Shown here: positions 39,401 through 51,800 of the stretch, one piece after another | Position numbering within the stretch: position 1 is the first letter of the stretch | How the letters are laid out: each line of letters starts with the position of its first letter | NCBI RefSeq assembly: GCF_964340395.1 | Contig: NC_135565.1 | Span: forward strand, 1,551,001-1,615,000 | Source: Glandiceps talaboti | Lineage: Eukaryota > Hemichordata > Enteropneusta > Spengelidae | Direction of reading: 5' to 3' | Length of the DNA: 64,000 nt | Program-made: the position numbers and the translations under genes | Notes under the pieces: generated by a model | Seen by the model: only the letters and a program-made list of their open reading frames with translations | Databases searched by the model: none | What the model was told of the DNA's origin: nothing

Positions 39401-42400
39401 CTTTGGACATGGAAAAATTGCAAACAAAATGGCTGCCAGGCGGCCATATTGGATCGTATCACGATGAAAATGGATATGCACATGTATGTCATAGAACACT
39501 GTCCTAATACCAACTTTGAATGAGATCTGTTCAAGCATGTCTGAGTTATGGCTTTGGACATGGAAAATTCACAAACAAAATGGCTGCCAGGCAGCCATAT
39601 TGCATCATATCACAACGAAAATGGATATGCACATGTATGTCATAGAACACTGTCCTAATACCAACTTTGAATGAGATCTGTTCAAGCATGTCTGAGTTAT
39701 GGCTTTAGACAGGGAAAATTTGCAAACAAAATGGCTGCTAGATGGCCATATTGGATCGTATCATGAATCAAATTGACATGCATATGTATGCCATTGTATG
39801 CTGCCCCTGTACCAAGTGTGAAAAAAATCGGTCCAGGCATCTCCAAGAAACGGCTGCGGACGGACGGACGGACGGACGGACGGACAGACAGATGGAACCC
39901 AATCCATAAGTCCCCATCCCGGACTTCGTCCGGCGGGGACTAAAAACTGAGGACCATATTATTGCCCAATACAGTATCATAAAACTGAGGGCCATATTAT
40001 TACCCAGTACAATATCATAAAATAGCGCAAATATTGCGTTGCCGCACAACTTCATGTTCAGGGCAATGATAGATAGATATATAATTTTTTGAAGATTTAA
40101 AGTTGTAACCAAAACAAAATTTTCATACCTAATTTCCATCATCATAATCCAGCCATCCTATGTTGGAAGTGTACAAGACAAGTATAGCAACATCCTAATC
40201 AAACTTTAAAGGGATGTGTCTACAAGGTTTTGTACTTCTTTATTTTTTAAAATCAATTTGGAACCAAGTCATACCAATGTAACAGGTTTATCTTTCTTGG
40301 TTGTCTTATTGTAATATTGTAAAAGCCAGCTACATTCAGTTTATATGGGTAGGTGACGAAACAGCTGTCTTACAATATATTACATAATCCAGTCATAAAC
40401 CAAACTGGCCATGCTACAGGCTTTACCACCAGAGGAAATAGTAAAGTAAACATTATAGTTAATTAACAATGTACTGTTCTCACTGTGTCAGCTATTAATG
40501 AGGACAAATCTACACATTCTCAACAAAGTTAAGCTCAATCTACTGGGTAATTTCAGAGTTGAAGATTTTTGAGGAAAAGCAATGACAAAGAATAACACTT
40601 CTAGAAACATCTCACCAAGTTTCAAACTCATTCACTTAGCATTTTTTGAGATATAAGTTTTGACCAAAATTCACATTTTTACACCTTAATTCCATATCAC
40701 TCATGGAATCATGGTATGCTTAACATATCTTCGTCCATACATCCCTAAATGCATTTCCATTAAATTTCAGCCCAATCTGCTCAGTGGTTTTGGAATTATA
40801 GATTTTTAACCAAAAAGACACATTTTCAGCCCTAATTTGCATATCACTGATGGAATCATCCCGTCATGAACAAATCTTACTTTACACCCCCTTAAGAATG
40901 TTCCCACCAAATTTCGCACCAATCTGCCCAGTAGTTTCTGAGTTTAAGTTTTTTGACCAAAAATCACATTTTTTGACCCAAAACCCACATCCCTGATGCA
41001 ATCACTTTCATTTGAACAATTTCCCAACTAGACACCAGAAGTAACATGACCACAAAATATCAAAGCAATCGGTCCAGCAGTTTTTGACTTTAAGTTGTTT
41101 ACACACATATATACACACACACACACACACACAGACAGACAGACAGACAGACACTTTGCCATGCCTATAGCACTACTGAACCTTTCAGTTCAGTTGTGCT
41201 AAAAACTGAGGGCCATATTATTACCCAATACAATATCATAAAACTGAGGGCCATATTATTACCCCAATACAGTATCATAAAACTGAGGGGCAATGAAAAT
41301 AATTTTCAGTACAATATCATAAGATTGTGAGATCAATTGTTAGGTCTCCATCATTGATATCTATACATGTATGTAACTGAAAGGGTTAATTAATCACTCA
41401 GTTAGATACTCACCTTTCTCCACAACAGCAACTCTTGTCATCTTCCTTTCCTGTATTGTCATATCATCAGCAAGGCTCTTGGGGTTCTCTTGTTGGATCA
41501 CACCGACAGAGTCTATGCCTACATCTAGAAACGTAAATAGAATGACTACTTCTTCAAAAACGATGGCCCTCATATGGTTGTTTTTGATATCACTACTACC
41601 ATTACCCCAAACATTATATGTACTAAATTTCATTATAATTGAGCCAGATGTTGATGAATGATGAAATGAAATGATACAGACAGAGACAGACAGACAGACA
41701 CACACACACACACACAGAGGCAGACATCCCCCTTTTAATAAGGGTACGGGAGGTAAAAATGTAAACACAAATATACACACACACAAACAAACACAATGTG
41801 TACATACGTACACAGACAGACATGTACATACATAGACACAGGCACACAGACAACAGAACACACAGACACACACAATGTACATACATACACAGAGACAGAC
41901 ATACATGTACATGTACATACATACACAAAGGCACACACACAGACAACAGAACACAAACACACAATGTACATACATACACAAAGGCACACACACAGACAAC
42001 AGAACACAAATACACAATGTACATACATACACACAGACAGACATACACAGACACACACAGAACAGAACACAGACAGAACAGAACAGAACAGAACAGAGCA
42101 CACAGACAGACAGACAGACAGAACACACAGAGACACACTGAATGACTGTAATTCACAATAAGGCAACAAATTGACTCAATTCACATACAATACCTGTTTG
42201 ATTGTTGTGGTTATTTTTATTCTCATTGACATAACTCCTTCCAAGACGATCTTTTACAGATTTCTGTTTCTGTTTCTTCTCCTTTCGAATTTCTTCCAAT
42301 GACTTAATACCAAAAGAGACATCTTCTAGAACTGCCAATACAGAAATGAATAAATGAATTACAATATTGAAACAATATTAAGACGTCACCCCCCCCCTGA

Positions 42401-42855
42401 AACAATATTAAGACGTCACCCCCCCCTGAAACAATATTAAGACGTCACCCCCCCCCCCCCTGAATACTTTACTTCTGTATGCATAATGGAATGACAGTAT
42501 CATGTTAAACTGAAGTGCCTTTTGTTAAACTGCCGTATAACAGTTGTTCTAATATCTTTTGATATCATTAAAGTTTTGTTATCTTTAAATCAAACTGCAT
42601 TTTGTCATCGTTAATGTATGTAAAAAATACAATCAATGGCATTGTAGCACAACTGTAGACTGTGTTATTGTATAAATGTTTACACCATAAGTTTACTGTT
42701 GGTATGGGCAGTATCTTCATTTGCTGGCTAAAGTATGTCAATTTTTTGCATTTTTTGAAAGTTTATCCACATGCCTAACCATCCATTTTTACCTCCCTTA
42801 AGGGTACAGGAGGTATTAAAAGGTAGCTGTCTGTCTGTCTGTCTGTGTGTGTGTA

Positions 42856-42895
<40 letters not shown>

Positions 42896-45800
42896 TGTCT
42901 GTCTGTGTCACCATTATCTTAAAAACGACTGGCTCAATTATAATGAAATTTAGTACATATAATGTTTGGGGTAATGGCTAGACCTGATTAGTTTTTGAGC
43001 AAGATCTGTTCATGTTAATTAGGGAAATTTGCATATCAATGAAATCAACTAATTAAGCAATATCTTAAGACTGCATACTTCTATTTCAATATAATTTAGT
43101 ATATTCGTTAACATAACATACATTTGTCCTATAAAATTTGTTGATGTACCTTACAGCGTTAATGAATAATTTGCATATTTAATGATTTTCGGTAATTAGG
43201 CTATATCTTAAGAATACTAGTACATACTTCAATTCCAATATAATTCAGTACACACGTTTACCATAACAATTGCATATGTCATGTAAAGCTTGTTGATGTA
43301 CCTTTCAGTGTTAATGAATAATTTGCATAATTAATTATTCTTGGTAATTAGGCTATATCTTACGACTGCATACTTCAATTTCAATATAATTCAGCACATA
43401 CATTAACCATAACAAATTGTGTATGTCCTATAAAGTTAGTTGATGCACCTTACAGTGTTAATGAATAATTAGCATATACATTAATGTAAGAAAGCACACT
43501 TGTCCCAAAAAAGTCTGTTACCACAGTTTTTTTTAATTTTAATGAGTACTTTGCATAATAAGTGATTCCCTTACAGGAGGAATTCAGTTCAAATATGGTT
43601 ATCTTTGCAATATACTGTACACAGCCATTTGGCTATTGTTATGGGCATGGTCTTGTTGCTAGGTATAGATATGTCCATTTTTGGAATGACTAACCAAGTG
43701 TCTATTAATCCTTATTTTTATCTTTGCAGTATACACCATCATCTGGTTGTTACTATGGGCATGTCTTGCTGCTGGGTATAATTGCATAAATGTAAGGTCG
43801 CAAGAAAAGTTCCTTGTAAGACCTGCTAAGCCCATCGAATACTGTTATTCTTTGCATCTATAACTACTACCTACCTGTTTCTTGCACAATGCCCATTTTC
43901 CTGGTAGATACAACTTTAGGTCTATCGGGTATCTTTATTTCTTCTAATTTCTCCACTCCTACAGTAGGTAGTACTGTACGCAGAAAATAAGTTGTATATG
44001 TCAATAACACCAACTGACACATATGATTTGTCAAGTTAGTTGTTATCTTACCTCTATCTTTAACATCTATAAGTTGATTACTACCTAGTTTTCATCTTAC
44101 CTCTATCTATAACATTAGTTTTTATATTTTCTCTATCTATAACATCTATAAGTTGATTACTACCTAGTTTTCATCTTACCTCTATCTATAACATTAGTTT
44201 TTATATTTTCTCTATCTATAACATCTATTAGTTGATTACTACCTAGTTTTTATCTTACCTCTATCTATAACATCTATTAGTTGATTACTACCAAGTTTTT
44301 ATCTTACCTCTATCTATAACATTAGTTTTTATATTTTCTCTATCTATAACATCTATTAGTTGATTACTACCAAGTTTTTATCTTACCTCTATCTATAACA
44401 TCTATTAGTTGATTACTACCTAGTTTTTATCTTATCTCTATCTATAACATCTATTAGTTGATTACTACCTAGTTTTTATCTTACCTCTATCTATAACATC
44501 TATTAGTTGATTACTACCTAGTTTTTATCTTACCTCTATCTATAACATCTATTAGTTGATTACTACCTAGTTTTTATCTTACCTCTATCTATAACATCTA
44601 TTAGTTGATTACTACCTAGTTTTTATCTTACCTCTATCTATAACATCTATTAGTTGATTACTACCTAGTTTTTATCATACCTCTATCTATAACATCTATT
44701 AGTTGATTACTACCTAGTTTTTATCTTACCTCTATCTATAACATCTATTAGTTGATTACTACCTAGTTTTTATCTTACCTCTATCTATAACATCTATTAG
44801 TTGATTACTACCTAGTTTTTATCTTACCTCTATCTATAACATATATTAGTTGATTACTACCTAGTTTTTATCTTACCTCTATCTATAACATATATTAATT
44901 GATTACTACCTAGTTTTTATCTTACCTCTATCTATAACATGTATTAATTGATTACTACCTAGTTTTTATCTTACCTCTATCTATAACATATATTAGTTGA
45001 TTACTACCAAGTTTTTATCATACCTCTATCTATAACATCTATTAGTTGATTACTACCTAGTTTTTATCTTACCTCTATCTATAACATCTATTAGTTGATT
45101 ACTACCTAGTTTTTATCTTACCTCTATCTATAACATGTATTAGTTGATTACTACCTAGTTTTTATCTTATCTCTATCTATAACATCTATTAGTTGATTAC
45201 TACCTAGTTTTTATCTTACCTCTATCTATAACATGTATTAGTTGATTACTACCTAGTTTTTATCTTACCTCTATCTATAACATCTATTAGTTGATTACTA
45301 CCTAGTATTTATCTTACCTCTATCTATAACATATATTAGTTGATTACTACCTAGTTTTTATCTTACCTCTATCTATAACATCTATTAGTTGATTACTACC
45401 TAGTTTTTATCTTACCTCTATCTATAACATCTATTAGTTGATTACTACCTAGTTTTTATCTTACCTCTATCTATAACATCTATTAGTTGATTACTACCTA
45501 GTTTTTATCATACCTCTATCTATAACATCTATTAGTTGATTACTACCTAGTTTTTATCTTACCTCTATCTATAACATGTATTAGTTGATTACTACTTAAT
45601 TTTTATCTTACCTCTATCTATAACATCTATTAATTGATTACTACCTAGTTTTTATCTTACCTCTATCTATAACATGTATTAGTTGATTACTACTTAGTTT
45701 TTATCTTACCTCTATCTATAACATCTATTAGTTGATTACTACCTAGTTTTTATCTTACCTCTATCTATAACATATATTAGTTGATTACTACCTAGTTTTT

Positions 45801-48800
45801 ATCATACCTCTATCTATAACATGTATTAGTTGATTACTACCTAGTTTTTATCATACCTCTATCTATAACATCTATTAGTTGATTACTACCTAGTATTTAT
45901 CTTACCTCTATCTATAACATCTATTAGTTGATTACTACCTAGTTTTTATCTTATCTCTATCTATAACATGTATTAGTTGATTACTACCTAGTTTTTATCA
46001 TACCTCTATCTATAACATCTATTAGTTGATTACTACCTAGTATTTATCTTACCTCTATCTATAACATCTATTAGTTGATTACTACCTAGTTTTTATCTTT
46101 TCTCTATCTATAACATCTATTAGTTGATTACTACCTAGTATTTATCTTACCTCTATCTATAACATATATTAGTTGATTACTATCTAGTTTTTATCTTACC
46201 TCTATCTATAACATATATTAATTGATTACTACCTAGTTTTTATCTTACCTCTATCTATAACATCTATTAGTTGATTACTACCTAGTTTTTATCTTTTCTC
46301 TATCTATAACATCTATTAGTTGATTACTACCTAGTTTTTATCTTTTCTCTATCTATAACATCTATTAGTTGATTACTACCTAGTTTTTATCTTACCTCTA
46401 TCTATAACATCTATTAGTTGATTACTACCTAGTTTTTATCTTATCTCTATCTATAACATCTATTAGTTGATTACTACCTAGTTTTTATCTTACCTCTATC
46501 TATAACATCTATTAGTTGATTACTACCTAGTATTTATCTTACCTCTATCTATAACATATATTAGTTGATTACTATCTAGTTTTTATCTTACCTCTATCTA
46601 TAACATATATTAATTGATTACTACCTAGTATTTATCTTACCTCTATCTATAACATATATTAATTGATTACTACCAAGTTTTTATCTTTTCTCTATCTATA
46701 ACATCTATTAGTTGATTACTACCTAGTATTTATCTTACCTCTATCTATAACATATATTAGTTGATTACTATCTAGTTTTTATCTTACCTCTATCTATAAC
46801 ATATATTAATTGATTACTACCTAGTATTTATCATACCTCTATCTATAACATGTATTAGTTGATTACTACCTAGTTTTTATCTTTTCTCTATCTATAACAT
46901 GTATTAGTTGATTACTACCAAGTTTTTATCTTACCTCTACCATCTGATTCATCACTATCTAATTTCCTCGCTATCCTGGCAGACACTTTGACAGGTGATG
47001 TAGTACATTTGATATGTACAGGGGAACTTTCTGAGGTAGTATCATCTGTGGACAAACCATAACAAATCATGTAAATTGGGTAAAACAATACATGTAGATC
47101 CTATGGATGTCAATACATGTAGAACCTAATGGATGTCAATACATGTAGATCCTATATGGATATTAATACATGTAGATCTTGTATGGATGTCAATGCATGT
47201 AGACCCTATATGGATGTCAATGCATGTAGACCCTATGTGGATGTCAATACAGGTAGATCCTATGTGGATGTCAATACATATACATCCTGTATGAATGTCA
47301 ATACATGCAGATCCTAGGTGGATGTCAATACATGTAGATCCTATGGATGTCAATACATGTAGATCCTATGGATGTCAATACATGTAGAACCTATATGGAT
47401 GTCAATACATGTAGAACCTATATGGATGTCAATACATGTAGATCCTATGGATGTCAATACATGTAGATCCTATGGATGTCAATACATGTAGAACCTATAT
47501 GGATGTCAATACATGTAGATCCTATGGATGTCAATACATGTAGATCCTATGGATGTCAATACATGTAGAACCTATATGGATGTCAATACATGTAGATCCT
47601 ATGGATGTCAATACATGTAGATCCTATGGATGTCAATGCATGTAGAACCTATATGGATGTCAATGCATGTAGATCCTATGGATGTCAATACATGTAGATC
47701 CTATAAGGATGTCAATACATGTAGATACTATGGATGTCAATACATGTACATCCTATAGATGTCAATACATGTGGATACTATGGATGTCAATACATGTACA
47801 TCCTATAAGGATGTCAATACATGTACATCCTATAGATGTCAATACATGTAGATACTATGGATGTCAATACATTACCTGTATGCCCACTGATGCTAAATCA
47901 AATTAATATGACCCTATAACAGACTTCAAGTTCAAGTACATCTCTACACTGGGTGGTTACACTTCAAGTTTAAGTATATCTTTACATAAATACAACAAAG
48001 AAAAACCTACCATCGTCATCATCTGGCTGAATCACAACAGGTTCAATTTCTGTTTTAGGCACTTTACTGACAGCAATGTCTTGAAGCTCCACTTGCTTCC
48101 TTTCCATGGGTAGAGTTGGTGAAAAGAAATGACCTGAAACAATATACCGTATTTCCTCACGTTAGCGCCCTTACATGGGTAAGTGTTCTGTGCTTTGGTT
48201 CAGACAATGTCTACATTTGTATTTTTAGAATAGTTTCTGAAACAATATACTGTATTTTCTCACGTTAGCACCCTTACACGGGTAAGTGTTCTGTGCTTTG
48301 GTTCAGACAATGTCTATTCTTAGAATAGTTTCTGAAACAATATACTGTATTTCCTCACGTTAGCACCCTTACACGGGTAAGTGTTCTGTGCTTTGGTTCA
48401 GACAATATCTATTTTTAGAATAGTTGCAGTAAACAATATACCGTATTTCCTCACGTTAGCGCCCTTACACGGGTAAGCACTCGGTGCTTTGGTTCAGACA
48501 ATGTTTATTTTTAGAATAGTTTCTGAAACAATATACCGTATTTCCTCACGTTAGCGCCCTTACACAGGCAAGCACTCGGTGCTTTGGTTCAGACAATGTC
48601 TATTTTTAGAATAGTTGCAGTAGACTGCCCATCCCCACCCTCCCTCCTGACCATGTATTTGTTCATTAAGGAAGACTGGCAAGCCCACAATAACGGATAA
48701 ATTGTTCACAGTAATGATCATGGGTACTTGAATGTGTTTGAGTACTTTACCCATTACCGTAAATAAAAGTCAATCAGATCAGTAGTAAAGGTATAGACAT

Positions 48801-51800
48801 CAATATACATATAGTGTCTTCTTTAGTCTTCAAAATTGTGCGTCATTACAAGAAATATGAACCCACTTTGCCAGCCACAGCAATTCAACACAGATATATG
48901 TTCAGACCCACAATCATTAACTTGAGAACTTGTAAGGTCAGATTGAAATAAGTACGAATAATAGACCTCACATGAGGTAGAGACACCAAATTTAGATTAT
49001 GAATATAAACTAGAAATTTGTGTTGTTTCAAGCATCGGAACCCATCTTGCCACAGACACAACATAGCCATACTCATTTAAGATCATTGCTAAATGCCAAA
49101 GTTGAAAAGAGAAATCGCGTGATGTCTACATCTTCACACATCATGCACACATAGCTGGCCATGTGCTCTGACTTCTGTTTACATTTGGGACGTAAGTAAT
49201 GAGGGAATTCAGTAATTCATAGCCCAAATTTCATAACATAAATGACATTTTCCATTCACATTTTTACTACAAATTTCGTTTTAAATAACTTAAAAATAAA
49301 TTAGATCAAATAGTTAACTAACCTTAGATATTAAATTTAGTTTGTAATTTGTTTCACAATAAATATGCTAAATTCAGATGACGAATCCACAGCTCAAATT
49401 GTACGACTGGTGATTGTATAGCTAGCTAGCTACAGTGGGATACATGTTGTGGAATGGTTCTGTGTCATCTCTCTTTGTCAAACAGAGACGCTGTTATGCA
49501 CACCAATGCCAAATTGGTCCTCTTGTTATTCTCAGAATTTTTGTGAAACAATTATGCTATGGTAAATATTAAGGAGTTCATAATTGGAGAAGAATAAAAT
49601 ATAGTATGATGAACCATGACATACTAGTAAGTAGCTACAATAATTGTAGTGTTTCATGTGATTTTGAGGGCTTTTTCGTCTGTTTTTGTGCCTTTTTTCA
49701 TTCCGACTTTTCACCTGAATCAAACACTACAATTCCTCTAACGCAAACACAAATAGACGGAACCGATTCAGATCTAAATCGCAAAGTTAGGCAGATTTTT
49801 CTGCTAAATTACGCCTTACCTGGCAAAATATCGGACATTTCCTAACGCCAACATTAATTACGGAGCCTTCAAGACCCAAGAAGTGTTCAGAGGTACCCCA
49901 ATTCCGTCAAAATCAGCAAATGTAGTAATGCATGCAGCATTTTGAAAAGGGCAGTACACTGACACTTCGCTCACATTTTCAACGTGGTCTCGTCTATTTG
50001 CATTTGCGTTAGAGGAATTGTAGCGTTTGATTCAGGTTAAACGGCTGAACGAAAAAGGTACAAAAACAGACGAAAAAGCCCTCAAAATCACATCAAACGC
50101 TACAATTATTGCAACTAACTAGTATTAATTAGACTTGACATTGCAATGGTTGCCAATCCTATCAATTTCGATGTGTGGCTACATTACATTACATTCTGAA
50201 ATTGTTACAATTTACTTCACTGTGACATGTCAGTCATTCACAACATGTTATTTGCTTCATTTTTGTGCACTTAATTATTATGCTGTTTCCAGACATCGAA
50301 CACTACTAGTTCTCTGGAACTATTATGTATCATCAGAGATTTGTATCAGTCTGTTTTGTTTGCATTTGCAACATTTACAATAAATATTTGACATGGTTTT
50401 AGCCTCAACAAAAATAGGAAACATGGTTAACCGCCCCTCCACCAATTGAGGGTGTGGGCGGGTTAAATCCACCCAAGGCTCTAAATCATGTCAGTACTGT
50501 ATTGTAGCAAAATTGATTAAACATATAAAGAAATTCAGTTCTCACTGTTTTTTCAGCCTACATTGTGTAAGGCCAGCAAAAATAAAAAAGCTGTCAACGG
50601 GTCAGACCTACATGTACCCATATTTGGGCATTTCAATTTGTTTTGTTTTTTGCGTGGGCTTCACATGTCAGTAAAGTTGCTGCTGGATATATACACTTTG
50701 TTTCTAAATTATTTAAAGGGATTTCTATATATTTTCTGAATAATACATGTGACCATATACATGAGTCAATTCAAAATTATATAAGATCTTATATTGTGCC
50801 TTTTCTATTATCAAGTCTTTCTTTATTCCAATAACGGAACATACCTCTGTTTATCCCTGGAGGAGAGTTACAGAAATACATAGAATAAATAAGGGAGGTG
50901 ACGTGAGCCAAAAGCACAAAACAGCTGAGAAATAAATATATATAAAAGACTACAATGCAAACAAAAAGGAAATCAAATACTGCCCCTGATCCTGAAACAA
51001 TCTATAATGAATTTTGCAGTCGTCACTACAATAGTTTCATCTATACTTTGTACTTGACATAATTACAGTGAACTTGTCTTGTCATCTTTATCAATAAAAT
51101 CCGGATAAATAGAGGATACAGTCTGAAAGAAATTATGTCTTTGTTGACTGAACCTAGAGCAACTGATAATAAAAAATAAACTTCAGACTCGATTTCATTG
51201 GAGTCACACACACAGCATATTCTGTCTTCTACTGGTATATTTATATATCTACCCATTTCGATCATTAACTTATGACAGGAGCATCTAAACTTTGTATAAA
51301 AATGTCAGAGTTGAAAACATTTCAAAATAACAAGATATGGTTTGAAATAAATGTTGGATTTAAATGTTATATTAGCAATGTCAGACTAAGGTCATTGTCT
51401 CTGATATTCTATACATGTACTAATTGTAAATCAGTACTAACCTGTATGATTCACTTCACCATTTAGTTCATTTGAATCTAAATACTACACTAAAGACAAC
51501 CTGTATGATTCACTTCACCATTTAGTTGATTTGAATCTAAATACTACACTAAAGACAACCTGTATGATTCACTTCACCATTTAGTTCATTTGAATCTAAG
51601 TACTACACTAAAGACAACCTGTATGATTCACTTCACCATTTAGTTCATTTGAATCCAAATACTACACTAAAGACAACCTGTATGATTCACTTCACCATTT
51701 AGTTCATTTGAATCTAAATACTACACTAAAGACAACCTGTATGATTCACTTCACCATTTAGTTCATTTGAATCCAAATACTACACTAAACACAACCTGTA

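Larger units (their letters stand above)
38885..41310. repeat. AGTATCATAAAACTGAGGG tandem repeat split by two insertions
   Basis: Short tandem units (AGTATCATAAAACTGAGG, then GCCATATTATTACCC) at 38885-38993, 39941-40022 and 41200-41310. The gaps are filled by F1 (38994-39940) and F2 (40023-41199), both inserted at the same TAAAA position of the unit. Confidence 0.8.

Noticed and set aside
41394-42169. Cys/Val-rich 244-codon frame overlapping exon 7
   Set aside because: Only the part in exon 7 is coding. The rest is translation of CAGA/CACA microsatellites in the intron.
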